From positions 1 through 64,000 of the forward strand of contig DPRS01000015.1 of NCBI GenBank assembly GCA_003537575.1: a stretch of DNA of 64,000 bases, read 5' to 3'. This DNA is from Oxalobacteraceae bacterium. GTDB lineage: Bacteria; Pseudomonadota; Gammaproteobacteria; Burkholderiales; Burkholderiaceae_D. Positions within the stretch are counted from its first letter, which is position 1; every line of letters starts with the position of its first letter. A program made the translations under genes and the position numbers. Of this stretch, positions 55,076 through 63,653 are shown one piece after another. The notes beneath the pieces were generated by a model. The model saw nothing but the letters and a program-made list of their open reading frames with translations, ran no database searches and was not told where the DNA came from.

Positions 55076-56962
55076 TTATCTGGGAGTCCATTTCAAGCCG
55101 ATGAACGCCGTGCGGCCTGGCGTTGCATAGTTCAGCACCGACGTGTAGTTGCGGTCGGCGACGTTGTCGATGCGCGCAAGCAGCGACCAATCCTGGCCGA
55201 GATGCGTGCTGGCGTAAAGATTCAGCAACCCATATCCGCCCAGCTTCACGGTGTTGTTGGCATCGTTGTAACGCTTCCCGCTCAGGCTGACCTCGCCGCC
55301 CAGCGTCCAGCTGCCGACGCTGGTATCCGCGCCGATGTTGGCATGCCGGCGCGCGCGCAATTTCAGCAGCTTGCCGGTGTCCAGGTCGCGCGGTTTTTGC
55401 CAGTCAAACGAGGCGCGCAGGTTGATTCGGCTCACCCTTGTCGATCCCGACAGCGTCGCACCCTCCAGTTGCGCGCGCGCCGTGCTCTGATACCTGTTGG
55501 CGGGAATGTCGAAAAAGATCAGGTTGTCCAGCCGGTTCTGGTAAACGGTGAGCCCGCCGCTGCTTGTCTTGTTGTCGAACTTGATGCCCACTTCCTTGTT
55601 GAACGCGGTTTCCGGGCGCAATGCGGCATTCCCGTAAGTCGGATGAAAACGCTGGTACAAGGTCGGCGCCCGGAATGCCGAGCCCAGAGATGCGGTGGCG
55701 CGCCATTGCGGCGTCAGGGCATAGGCATAGGCGATGCTGCCGGTGCTCTTGCCGCCGAATTCGCTATCCTGGTCGTGCCGGGCATTGAGCTGCAGCGTGT
55801 GGCTGTCGCGCTTGAGACCATAACCCAGGCCAACGGCGTTTTGCGAGCGACGCTTGGACAGCGGCGGCGTCGACATGCTGTCCAGTTCGTCCTCGCGGCG
55901 CTCGAGCGCTGCCGTCAGCAGGCTGGCGCCGATGCGCAGTTCATTGTTCAGGAGATAGCTGCGCACCTTGGTCTCGGAAAGGGAATTGCTTACGCGATCG
56001 GCCTGGGTTTCGTAACGATCCCTGCCTTCCGAGACCGTCAGCTGGGTGCTGTAGGCGGCGTTCCATTTGGCTTGCCAATTCAGCGCCGCGGTCCGCAGAC
56101 GGCGCAAGGCATGGTCATCCTTGCGGTTGGCGTTGTTCCTGGCGCTGGTGCTGCTGTCGTACTGGGTGTCAGTGCGGCTCTCTAGCAGCGTGGCTTCCAG
56201 CCGATGGTCGGCGTTGAGCTTCAGGCCAAGCCGCGCATTGGCCGACTCGAGCCGGTAGCCGTCAATGTCACGGTTGTGGCCGGCATCGGTACGGGCATCG
56301 TAGCCATCGCTCTTTTCATGCGCATAGCCGATCGAATAATCCCAGGCGCCGTTCTTGCCGCTGAAGCCCGAATCGACTTTCCGGGTCTCATGGCTGCCGT
56401 AGCCGATGCCGGCATGTGGCGCAAATCCGCCCTCGCCCTTGCGGGTGAAGATATGCACTACGCCGGCCACGGCATCGGAGCCGTAGATGGCGCCGGCCGG
56501 GCCGCGCAGAACTTCGACGCGTTCCACCTGCGCCAGCGGCAGCGCTGCCCAGGAAGCCCCGCCGCTGCCCGATTGCGAATCGACGCGCACGCCGTCGATG
56601 AATACCGCCGTAAAGCGCGTGTCGGCGCCGCGCAGGTAAAACTCGGTGTTCGCGCCCGGTCCGCCCTGCCGGGAAAATTCGATGCCGGGGACACGGGCCA
56701 GCACGTCTGCCAGGGCGCCGGCGCCGCTGCGCTCGATCGTATCGCGGTCGATGATCGTGATGTCGGCGACGACGTCGGTCAATGGTTGTTGTACCCGCGC
56801 TGCCGTCACCACCGTAGCAGCGAGCGTCGATTCGGCAAGGGAGTCAGAACTCGATCGTGCCAGCGCGGATGTCGGCAGGATAAATGAAGTAGAGAGCGCA
56901 CACGCGGCAGTGAGCGTGCACGGAAGCGCGGCAAGCCTTGCGCAAATGACCTGGGTTTTCAT
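55076..56962 (-). CDS. btuB: TonB-dependent vitamin B12 outer-membrane receptor
   Basis: BtuB imports cobalamin across the outer membrane with energy from TonB. The 628-residue protein has a signal peptide (about 1-36), a TonB box-like AATVVTAAR, the plug domain with ADVLARVPGIEFSRQGGPG and IYGSDAVAGVVHIFTRKGEGG, and a beta-barrel ending GRTAFIGLKWTPR. A cobalamin riboswitch in the leader supports B12 as ligand. First gene of the operon. Confidence 0.95.
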   Translation of the reverse strand: MKTQVICARLAALPCTLTAACALSTSFILPTSALARSSSDSLAESTLAATVVTAARVQQPLTDVVADITIIDRDTIERSGAGALADVLARVPGIEFSRQGGPGANTEFYLRGADTRFTAVFIDGVRVDSQSGSGGASWAALPLAQVERVEVLRGPAGAIYGSDAVAGVVHIFTRKGEGGFAPHAGIGYGSHETRKVDSGFSGKNGAWDYSIGYAHEKSDGYDARTDAGHNRDIDGYRLESANARLGLKLNADHRLEATLLESRTDTQYDSSTSARNNANRKDDHALRRLRTAALNWQAKWNAAYSTQLTVSEGRDRYETQADRVSNSLSETKVRSYLLNNELRIGASLLTAALERREDELDSMSTPPLSKRRSQNAVGLGYGLKRDSHTLQLNARHDQDSEFGGKSTGSIAYAYALTPQWRATASLGSAFRAPTLYQRFHPTYGNAALRPETAFNKEVGIKFDNKTSSGGLTVYQNRLDNLIFFDIPANRYQSTARAQLEGATLSGSTRVSRINLRASFDWQKPRDLDTGKLLKLRARRHANIGADTSVGSWTLGGEVSLSGKRYNDANNTVKLGGYGLLNLYASTHLGQDWSLLARIDNVADRNYTSVLNYATPGRTAFIGLKWTPR

Positions 56963-57039
56963 GGGAGATAAAGCTTCGACAGATGTCCTCGCTGGCTTCC
57001 CCGCCAGTGCATGGACGATACGGCGACGCCTTGGCAGGC

Positions 57040-57236
57040 GCAGCCACTTTGTCGGCCGGTATCCGGGCTGGCAGATGCAACCTTCATCACCTTCCCGGCG
57101 CTCCAGTGAAGAGCAGCCAGTGGTTATGCTGATGAAAGCTGAGCCGAAAGGCTCGTCTGCTTACCGTTGCGGGGGCAGCTCAGGTTGGACATGCCGCATG
57201 GGCGCATCTTCCTGATTCCCGTTTAACTGCGGACCA
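57040..57236 (-). ncRNA. cobalamin riboswitch upstream of btuB
   Basis: On the minus strand the leader contains the cobalamin aptamer elements in order: GGGAATCAGGA, AACCTGAGCTGCCCCCGCAACGG, AACCACTGG, GGGAAGGTG and the B12-box end AGCCCGGATACCGGCC. The start of btuB is about 80 bases downstream. A hairpin CTGGC-GGGGAA-GCCAG (57007-56992) without a T run lies between, so translation control is more likely than termination. This is read from the sequence by pattern. Confidence 0.88.
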
Positions 57237-57344
57237 GAAAGGGACCGCGAGCACCAACGAAATTTAAGTGTATCAGGAAATTGGCAATGCAGCATTCTTT
57301 CGGCAAGGCAGAGCCTTCCCGGCAAATGTGGTCATGCAGCGCGG

Positions 57345-57373
57345 TTGCGCAGGCGCCTGGGGTGGAATAGCAT
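57345..57373 (+). promoter_or_regulatory. possible promoter of the bluB leader
   Basis: TTGCGC (57345-57350) and TAGCAT (57368-57373) are 17 bp apart and would start transcription near 57380, just before the bluB riboswitch. Both hexamers are moderate matches. Confidence 0.4.
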
Positions 57374-57378
57374 GATCG

Positions 57379-57407
57379 CTGCCACGGAATTTGCCGTGGC
57401 AGTTTTT
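57379..57407 (+). terminator. hairpin with T run before the bluB riboswitch
   Basis: CTGCCACGG (57379-57387) pairs perfectly with CCGTGGCAG (57394-57402), followed by TTTTT. It looks like a terminator on the plus strand, yet no plus-strand gene lies upstream. It may be a 5' stem of the leader RNA instead. Confidence 0.5.
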
Positions 57408-57553
57408 CCAGGTGCCCGCAAGGGAGAATCGGGAAGGCGGTGCGACTCCGCTACGTGCCCAACGCTGTGAGGAGGATGTCCGGAGCAAAATGCCACTGAT
57501 GAATATCGGGAAGGCGCTACGGACGGATGAATCCGAGTCAGAAGACCGGCCTG
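57408..57553 (+). ncRNA. cobalamin riboswitch upstream of bluB
   Basis: The plus strand shows cobalamin aptamer elements: GAATCGGGAAGGCGGTGCGACTCC, a CGTGCCCAACGCTGTGA segment, AATGCCACTG, ATCGGGAAGGCG and the end GAGTCAGAAGACCGGCCTGG. CCAGG near 57409 can pair with CCTGG at 57549-57553 as the closing stem. A terminator-like hairpin follows, so ligand binding probably stops transcription before bluB. Confidence 0.9.
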
Positions 57554-57562
57554 GAGAAAGTC

Positions 57563-57590
57563 AAAGGGCTGCAAGGCCAGGCAGCCTTTT
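57563..57590 (+). terminator. attenuator hairpin in the bluB leader
   Basis: AAAGGGCTGC (57563-57572) pairs with GCAGCCTTTT (57581-57590), with one G-T pair, and is T-rich at its end. It lies between the riboswitch aptamer and the ribosome binding site (AGGGGA, 57601-57606) of bluB, the usual place of a riboswitch-controlled terminator. Confidence 0.65.
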
Positions 57591-57610
57591 ACTTTCCAAA
57601 AGGGGACTAC

Positions 57611-58360
57611 ATGGAAAATCAAGCCAATTCAAGTGAACACCAATTTTCCGAGGCTGATCGCGCTGCGGTTTATCAAGCCATTTTCAGCCGCCGCGACGTA
57701 CGCGGCCAGTTTCAAGCCCGCGCCATTCCCGATGAAGTCCTGGGGCGAATTATCATGGCCGCTCACCATGCCCCGTCGGTCGGGTTCATGCAGCCCTGGA
57801 ATTTTCTCGTGGTGCGTTCGCAGCAGGTCAAGCAGCGGGTACATGACGTATTCAGGAAAGCCAGTAGCGAAGCCGCGCAGATGTTCGACGGCAGCCGGCG
57901 CGAAATCTATAGCCGCCTGAAGCTGGAAGGCATTCTCGAGTCGCCGGTGAACCTTTGCATCACCTGCGACCGCGAGCGCACCGGCCCGGTGGTATTGGGC
58001 CGCACGCACATGAAGACGATGGATGTGTACAGCAGCGTCTGCGCCGCGCAAAACCTGTGGCTGGCGGCCCGGGCGGAGGGCGTAGGTGTAGGCTGGGTCA
58101 GCATCTTCAACGAGCGCGAATTGCAGGATGCCCTGGGCATCCCTCATCACATCGTGCCGGTGGCCTATCTCTGCATCGGCTACGTCAGCCATTTTCATGA
58201 CAAGCCGGAACTGGAAAAAGCAGGCTGGCTGGCGCGCTTGCCAGTGGACGAGTTGGTGTATTTCGATCAGTGGGCGCAGGGTCCTGGCGGGGGAGAGGCA
58301 TTGGCGGAGCAACTTCGCCTCCAGCAGGCAAGCATACGGGAGCGAGGCTTTAAAGCTTAG
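57611..58360 (+). CDS. bluB: 5,6-dimethylbenzimidazole synthase BluB
   Basis: BluB breaks down reduced FMN with oxygen to make dimethylbenzimidazole, the lower ligand of cobalamin used by CobT. The 249-residue flavin-fold protein shows the IFSRRDVRGQF region, HHAPSVGFMQPWNFLVV and AARAEGVGVGWVSIF. ATG 57611 is preceded by AGGGGA; a longer frame upstream falls in the riboswitch and is rejected. It is divergent from btuB and has its own riboswitch. Its oxygen use suggests an aerobic lifestyle. Confidence 0.94.
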   Translation: MENQANSSEHQFSEADRAAVYQAIFSRRDVRGQFQARAIPDEVLGRIIMAAHHAPSVGFMQPWNFLVVRSQQVKQRVHDVFRKASSEAAQMFDGSRREIYSRLKLEGILESPVNLCITCDRERTGPVVLGRTHMKTMDVYSSVCAAQNLWLAARAEGVGVGWVSIFNERELQDALGIPHHIVPVAYLCIGYVSHFHDKPELEKAGWLARLPVDELVYFDQWAQGPGGGEALAEQLRLQQASIRERGFKA

Positions 58361-58640
58361 CTATTTGCCTTGATTTGCCTTGTTCTGCATGGCGATCGCA
58401 TAGCCCTGCATGCAACGATTTCTGAGAGGAGTGATCAGCGATAGGCGTTCACCCTGACTTGCTGGCACATTTTCAGTGTCCGGCAGGGGATGTATCTGCT
58501 CTATGCACCGGCTGCTCCAGGGCGGGGCATCGGCATTTTCGTTTAGGCAATCGAAAATAGACGAAAAGGAAATTTTCCGAGGGAATCCATTCGGCTCGAT
58601 TTGAAGCTCCGAGGGGTGCTAGCCGCTTTCAGAAACGCAA
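58361..58640. other. intergenic region between bluB and tRNA-Phe
   Basis: About 280 bp without a recognisable gene. A short direct repeat TTTGCCTTG occurs twice near 58364-58382. I see no credible coding frame, promoter pair or RNA structure, and no clear terminator for bluB. Confidence 0.5.
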
Positions 58641-58665
58641 AAGGGCTTAGCCGAAGCTAAGCCCT
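58641..58665 (-). terminator. terminator of tRNA-Phe
   Basis: Read on the minus strand, AGGGCTTAG pairs with CTAAGCCCT around CTTCGG and is followed by TTT. It lies just after the tRNA-Phe 3' end. Confidence 0.8.
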
Positions 58666-58674
58666 TGAATTTCT

Positions 58675-58750
58675 TGGTGGCCCGGGGCGGAATCGAACCA
58701 CCGACACAAGGATTTTCAATCCTCTGCTCTACCGACTGAGCTACCAGGCC
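58675..58750 (-). tRNA. tRNA-Phe (anticodon GAA)
   Basis: The 76-base minus-strand sequence starts GGCCTGGTAGCTCAGTCGG, has the anticodon loop TTGAAAA (anticodon GAA), a GTTCGATTC T arm and an encoded CCA end. A promoter and terminator flank it. Confidence 0.97.
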
Positions 58751-58760
58751 AAGACGCGCA

Positions 58761-58788
58761 AGTATAGCAAAACTATTTGTTTCCGCAA
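58761..58788 (-). promoter_or_regulatory. promoter of tRNA-Phe
   Basis: On the minus strand TTGCGG (58788-58783) and TATACT (58766-58761) are 16 bp apart and end 10 bp before the tRNA. Confidence 0.6.
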
Positions 58789-58828
58789 AGAGTGGAATGA
58801 AAAAATGGGTGCGAAAAACCTCTGCCGC

Positions 58829-58834
58829 TATAAT
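58829..58834 (+). promoter_or_regulatory. -10 element before the UbiH-family gene
   Basis: A perfect TATAAT lies 49 bp before the start of the monooxygenase gene. The -35 region has no good match, so only the -10 is proposed. Confidence 0.35.
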
Positions 58835-58883
58835 TGAGGCGAAGACTGTATCACTTTGACTACTCTTGACGGCATATAAATTC

Positions 58884-60080
58884 ATGCAATTGCAATCCGA
58901 CGTTTGTATTATTGGCAACGGGGCTATCGGCAAGGTTGCCGCCCTCGGGTTGGCGCAAATCGGCCTGCGGGTCACCCTTTTATGCGGCACGGCGTCACCG
59001 GCGTCGGGCGCGGCTGATGCATCCTGGGATGTGCGCGTGTTTGCCATCAACCATGTTGCCCATGCCTTGCTGTCGTCCGTAAAAGTATGGGAAGCCATGC
59101 ATGCGGAACGGATCGCTGCGGTCGATGCCATGGATATCAAGGGCGATGGCGCCGAGCAGGCCGGGCATCTGGTGTTCGATTCGTATGGCGCGCGGACAGG
59201 CGAGCTGGCCTGGATCGTCGAGGATGCCAACCTCAACCAGGCGCTGGATGCAGCGCTGAAATTCGCCTCGAATGTGCAAATGGTGCATGGCCGTGCGGCG
59301 CGCCTGCGCACCGATGCCGACAGCGCCCAAGTGACCCTCGAGAACGGCGACACGCTGAAGGCTGCACTGGTGGTCGGCGCCGACGGCGCCCATTCCTGGG
59401 TGCGCCACCAATGCGAAATCGGCATGGATTACCGTTCCTACGGCCAGCGCGCGATCGTCACCAATTTCTCCTGCGAAAAGCCGCATCGCGGCGTGGCTTA
59501 TCAATGGTTCACTGCGGAAGAGGGCATCGTCGCCCTGCTGCCCTTGCCTGGAGAGCGGGTGTCACTGGTGTGGTCGGCGCCGGAAGTGCTGGCGCAGCGC
59601 CTGCTGGCCGAGCCGCTGGAACAGTTGGCGCAGCGCCTGGACCATTACTGCGCCGGCCCGCTCGGCCGCCTGACGCCCCTGCAGCCGGAAGCGGTCAAGT
59701 CCTTCCCGCTGGCGCTGATTCGCCCACATGCGATCACCGCGCCGCGCGTGGCCCTGATGGGCGATGCCGCACATGTCGTCCATCCGCTGGCCGGACATGG
59801 CATGAATCTGGGCTTCGGCGACGTGGCTTCACTGTTGAAAATCCTTGCCGAACGCGAGCCCCAGTGCGATTGCGGCGATGCCCGCGTGCTGGGGCGCTAT
59901 GCGCGCGCGCGAAAAGAAGACATCCTGCTCATGCAACTAGCCACCGACGGCCTGCATCGTTTGTTTTCCAGCGATTTCACTCCGCTGCGCGTCGCGCGCA
60001 ATCTTGGATTAAACTTGGTGAACCGCTTGCCGGTCATAAAAAGACAGTTAATTTCCCATGCACTGGGCCGCCAGTCTTAA
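58884..60080 (+). CDS. UbiH/UbiF-family FAD-dependent monooxygenase
   Basis: This 398-residue flavoprotein belongs to the aromatic hydroxylase family of ubiquinone synthesis. The FAD-binding IIGNGAIGKVAALGLAQ is near the N terminus, a VVGADGAHSWVR segment near 165 and the GDAAHVVHPLAGHGMNLG motif near 292. ATG 58884 is used. Which ring position it hydroxylates cannot be told from the sequence. dsbC follows after 30 bp. Confidence 0.9.
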   Translation: MQLQSDVCIIGNGAIGKVAALGLAQIGLRVTLLCGTASPASGAADASWDVRVFAINHVAHALLSSVKVWEAMHAERIAAVDAMDIKGDGAEQAGHLVFDSYGARTGELAWIVEDANLNQALDAALKFASNVQMVHGRAARLRTDADSAQVTLENGDTLKAALVVGADGAHSWVRHQCEIGMDYRSYGQRAIVTNFSCEKPHRGVAYQWFTAEEGIVALLPLPGERVSLVWSAPEVLAQRLLAEPLEQLAQRLDHYCAGPLGRLTPLQPEAVKSFPLALIRPHAITAPRVALMGDAAHVVHPLAGHGMNLGFGDVASLLKILAEREPQCDCGDARVLGRYARARKEDILLMQLATDGLHRLFSSDFTPLRVARNLGLNLVNRLPVIKRQLISHALGRQS

Positions 60081-60110
60081 CGGCAGTGCAACCAACTGGA
60101 TCAGGAACTC

Positions 60111-60836
60111 ATGAAAAGTATCAAACTGGCAGCAATTGGCTTGCTCAGCCTCGCCTGCACATCAGCACTCGGACAAAGCGCGGAAGAGAAAGCGGTCAAA
60201 AAACTGATCGAGCCACGCTTGGGCGAGCGGGCCAAGGTCGTGTCGGTCACCCGGACGCCGTATTCCGGCCTGTTTGAAGTCCGCACCGACAGCAACGACA
60301 TCCTGTACACCGACAAGAAGGCGCAATATCTGTTCGTCGGCAACATCATCGATACTGCCACTTACGAAAACCATACCAAGGCGCGCGTCGACGAGATCAG
60401 CAAGGTCAAGTTTTCCGAGCTGCCTTTCGATTCCGCGCTCAAGATGGTCAAGGGCAACGGCAAGCGCGTCATCGCCATCTTCGAAGATCCGAATTGCGGC
60501 TATTGCAAGCGCTTCCGCCATACCTTGAAGGACATGGATAACGTGACGGTCTACACCTTCATGTACAACATCCTGTCGCCAGATTCCGCGGTCAAGTCGA
60601 AAAATGTCTGGTGCAGCGCCGACCGCCAGAAAGCCTGGGATGACTGGATGCTGAACAACAAGGAACCGGCGCCGGCCGCCGATAATTGCCTGTCCAATCC
60701 GAACGAAAAGATTTTCGCGCTTGGCCAAAAGCTGAAAATCACCGGCACGCCCACCATCTTCTTTACCGATGGCTCAAGGATTCCGGGCGCGGTCGATCTG
60801 AAGACAGTCGAGGCCAAGCTCGCTTCCATCAAATAA
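60111..60836 (+). CDS. dsbC: thiol:disulfide interchange protein DsbC
   Basis: DsbC rearranges wrong disulfides in periplasmic proteins. The 241-residue protein has a signal peptide (about 1-21), an N-terminal dimerisation domain, and a thioredoxin domain with the CGYC active site (Cys129, Cys132) in FEDPNCGYCKRF and the cis-proline GTPTIFF. A strong terminator follows. Confidence 0.95.
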   Translation: MKSIKLAAIGLLSLACTSALGQSAEEKAVKKLIEPRLGERAKVVSVTRTPYSGLFEVRTDSNDILYTDKKAQYLFVGNIIDTATYENHTKARVDEISKVKFSELPFDSALKMVKGNGKRVIAIFEDPNCGYCKRFRHTLKDMDNVTVYTFMYNILSPDSAVKSKNVWCSADRQKAWDDWMLNNKEPAPAADNCLSNPNEKIFALGQKLKITGTPTIFFTDGSRIPGAVDLKTVEAKLASIK

Positions 60837-60893
60837 GCGCTTTCGCAAGGAGTGCAGGCCGCATGCCGTGCCACCCTTGCACTGGAATGCTCG

Positions 60894-60939
60894 CCGCCAT
60901 GGCGCCCGGAACACCGCTTCCGTGCCATGGCGGTTTTTT
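60894..60939 (+). terminator. terminator after dsbC
   Basis: CCGCCATGGC (60894-60903) pairs with GCCATGGCGG (60924-60933), with further pairing of CGGAA and TTCCG inside, and is followed by TTTTTT. It ends 15 bp before the next start codon. Confidence 0.85.
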
Positions 60940-60954
60940 ATTGGAATGCCTGAA

Positions 60955-62751
60955 ATGAAAAAAAACATCTGTTACACCATTACCGCCCATGACCTGGCGG
61001 CCCATTTGTTTGAAGTCACGCTGACGGTCGCCGCGCCGGACGCGGCAGGGCAGGTGTTTTCCCTGCCGGCCTGGATCCCGGGCAGCTACATGATCCGCGA
61101 ATTCGCCCGCAACATCGTGCACATCCGCGCCGAAGCGCAAGGCGAAGCGGTCGCCCTGAAAAAAATCGACAAGCACACCTGGCAGGCCGCGCCTTGCCAG
61201 GGTCCGCTGACGCTGCGCTACGAAGTGTATGCCTGGGACTTGTCGGTGCGCGCCGCCCACCTGGACCAGACCCATGGCTTCTTCAACGGCACCAGCGTCT
61301 TCCTGCGCGCCGACGGACAAGAAGACTTGCCCCACGTGGTTGATATCCGGCGCCCCGACGAAGAAGCCTGCCGCAGCTGGCGCGTGGCCACCGCACTGCC
61401 CGAACTGAAGGCGAAGCGTTACGGTTTTGGCACCTATGTCGCGGCAGATTACGATGAGCTCATCGACCATCCGGTAGAGATGGGCAATTTCGCCCTGGCG
61501 ACATTCACCGCGCATGGCGTGCCGCACGATATCGTCATCACCGGCCGCGTGCCCAATCTCGACATGCCGCGCCTGGCGGCTGATCTGAAAAAGGTTTGCG
61601 AAGCGCAGATTGCCCTGTTCGAGCCAAAAAGCCGGCATGCGCCGATGCGGCGCTACGTCTTCATGACGCTGGCGGTCGGCGACGGCTATGGCGGCCTCGA
61701 ACACCGGGCCTCGACTGCGTTGATCTGTTCGCGCAACGACTTGCCGGTAATCGGCAAGAAGGAGATGAGCGATGGCTACCGCACTTATCTCGGCTTGTGC
61801 AGCCATGAATATTTCCATACATGGAACGTCAAGCGCATCAAACCAGAAGTGTTTGCACCCTATGACCTGAGAGTGGAAAGCTACACCACGCTGCTGTGGC
61901 TGTTCGAGGGATTCACCAGCTACTACGACGACCTGATGCTGGTGCGCGCCGGCCTGATCGATGAAAAGGAATATTTCAGGCTGCTGACGAAAACCATCAA
62001 CGGCGTCTTGCGCGGTAGCGGTCGCAGCAGGCAAAGCGTGGCCGAATCCAGCTTCGATGCCTGGGTCAAATACTACCGCCAGGACGAGAATGCGCCGAAC
62101 GCCATCGTCAGCTATTACACCAAGGGTTCGCTGGTCGGCCTGGCGCTCGACCTCACCATCCGGAGTCAGACCAAGGGAAAGAAATCCCTCGACGACGTCA
62201 TGCGTGCGCTGTGGCAGCGCTATGGCTGCGATTTCTATGGCAACGGCGAGGAAGCCGGGCGCGGCGTCACCGAAGCCGGAGTCGAAGCGATCTTCGACGA
62301 AGTCACCGGACTGTCGATGAAACGCACGCTGCGCCGCTTCGTGCACGGCACCGAAGACCTGCCGCTGGTGAAATTGCTGGCGCCGTTCGGGATTGCGCTT
62401 GCCGATGGCCACAAGGATGCCAAACCGGCGCTGGGCGCGCGTGTCACGAAAGACGGCAACGATTGCAAGCTGGCCAATGTCTATGCAGGCGGCGTCGCCC
62501 ATCGTGCCGGCCTGTCGGCCGGCGATGTGCTGGTGGCCATCGATGGATTACGGGTCACGGCAGGTAACCTCGATGCCTTGCTGGGACGGCTGCGCATCGG
62601 CGACACCGTCACCATCCATGCCTTCCGGCGCGATGAATTGTTCAGCGTGGAAGCGACCCTGGCCGCCGATGATGCGCCGCAGGCAAGCCTGACGGCGGAA
62701 ACGAAGCCGGCCGCCGCCGCCCGCTTGCGCACGGGCTGGCTCGGCCGGTAA
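60955..62751 (+). CDS. M61-family glycyl aminopeptidase-like metallopeptidase with PDZ domain
   Basis: This 598-residue protein has the M61 N-terminal domain (IPGSYMIREFARNI), a zinc-peptidase site HEYFH (284-288) with a third ligand in LFEGFTSYY (Glu318), and a C-terminal PDZ domain (about 500-570, VYAGGVAHRAGLSAGDVLVAIDG). No signal peptide is seen, so it is probably cytoplasmic. ATG 60955 has GGAA eight bases upstream; ATG 60946 is also in frame. The start is just after the dsbC terminator, so its promoter is unclear. Confidence 0.9.
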   Translation: MKKNICYTITAHDLAAHLFEVTLTVAAPDAAGQVFSLPAWIPGSYMIREFARNIVHIRAEAQGEAVALKKIDKHTWQAAPCQGPLTLRYEVYAWDLSVRAAHLDQTHGFFNGTSVFLRADGQEDLPHVVDIRRPDEEACRSWRVATALPELKAKRYGFGTYVAADYDELIDHPVEMGNFALATFTAHGVPHDIVITGRVPNLDMPRLAADLKKVCEAQIALFEPKSRHAPMRRYVFMTLAVGDGYGGLEHRASTALICSRNDLPVIGKKEMSDGYRTYLGLCSHEYFHTWNVKRIKPEVFAPYDLRVESYTTLLWLFEGFTSYYDDLMLVRAGLIDEKEYFRLLTKTINGVLRGSGRSRQSVAESSFDAWVKYYRQDENAPNAIVSYYTKGSLVGLALDLTIRSQTKGKKSLDDVMRALWQRYGCDFYGNGEEAGRGVTEAGVEAIFDEVTGLSMKRTLRRFVHGTEDLPLVKLLAPFGIALADGHKDAKPALGARVTKDGNDCKLANVYAGGVAHRAGLSAGDVLVAIDGLRVTAGNLDALLGRLRIGDTVTIHAFRRDELFSVEATLAADDAPQASLTAETKPAAAARLRTGWLGR

Positions 62752-62813
62752 GGGATTCGCAGACTGGCGACCAGGGCGGCGCCAATGTGCGGCGCCTGAG
62801 AGTCAGGAAGAAC

Positions 62814-63614
62814 TCAGCCGAACAGCCGGCTCAGTTCCAACCCTGGATCGGGCGCACGCACGAATGCCTCACCCACCAGGAAGGCGTGCACATCGGCGTC
62901 GCGCATGCGCTTGACGTCATCCGGGCCGAGGATGCCCGACTCGGTCACCACCAGTTTGTCGGCCGGAATGCGCGGCAGGAAATCGATGGTGGTCTGCAGC
63001 GAAGTCTCGAAGGTGCGCAGGTTGCGGTTGTTGATGCCCAGCAGGGCGGTCTTCAGCTTCAGCGCCGCCTCCAGCTCGGCGCCGTCATGCACCTCCACCA
63101 GCACGCTCATGCCAAGTTCGTGCGCGCAGGCCTCCATTTCCGCCATCAGGCCATGGTCGAGCGCGGCAACGATCAGCAGGATACAATCGGCGCCGAGGGC
63201 GCGCGCCTGATACACATGATAGGTATCGACCAGAAAATCCTTGCGCATGGCCGGCAGGGCGCAAGCCTTGCGCGCCTGCTGCAGGAATTCCGGCTTGCCG
63301 TGGAAGAATTGTTCATCGGTCAGCACCGATAGGCAAGCCGCGCCATGCTGCGCATAGCTGGCGGCGATTTCAGCCGGATCGAAGTTGGCGCGCAGGATGC
63401 CCTTGGAAGGAGACGCCTTTTTCACTTCGGCGATCACGGCGGCGCGGCCGGCGGCAATCTTGGCGCGCAAGGCCGCCTCGAAGCCGCGCAAATCGGCGCG
63501 CAGTTCCGGGTTGTTTTCGACTTCGCGGCGCAGGCTGGCGAAGTCCTGGTACTTCTTGGCGGCGGCGACTTCTTCCGTCTTGACCGCCAGGATTTTATTC
63601 AGAATGTCGGACAT
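62814..63614 (-). CDS. trpC: indole-3-glycerol phosphate synthase
   Basis: TrpC closes the indole ring in tryptophan synthesis. The 266-residue barrel has VIAEVKKASPSKGILR near 60-75, the FLVDTYHVYQA region and GINNRNLRTF. It follows trpD on the minus strand by 39 bp. It is the single-function form, without a TrpF domain. Confidence 0.96.
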   Translation of the reverse strand: MSDILNKILAVKTEEVAAAKKYQDFASLRREVENNPELRADLRGFEAALRAKIAAGRAAVIAEVKKASPSKGILRANFDPAEIAASYAQHGAACLSVLTDEQFFHGKPEFLQQARKACALPAMRKDFLVDTYHVYQARALGADCILLIVAALDHGLMAEMEACAHELGMSVLVEVHDGAELEAALKLKTALLGINNRNLRTFETSLQTTIDFLPRIPADKLVVTESGILGPDDVKRMRDADVHAFLVGEAFVRAPDPGLELSRLFG

Positions 63615-63653
63615 GTTGGTACGTTAAAAGCGAGCGGAGCGCTCGGGTTGCAA

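Noticed and set aside
56646..57215. A 189-codon plus-strand frame over the btuB start and riboswitch
   Set aside because: It is antisense to the btuB 5' end and the aptamer, both well supported.
57527..57610. In-frame extension of bluB upstream to 57527
   Set aside because: It would translate riboswitch and attenuator sequence; ATG 57611 has a good ribosome binding site and fits the family.
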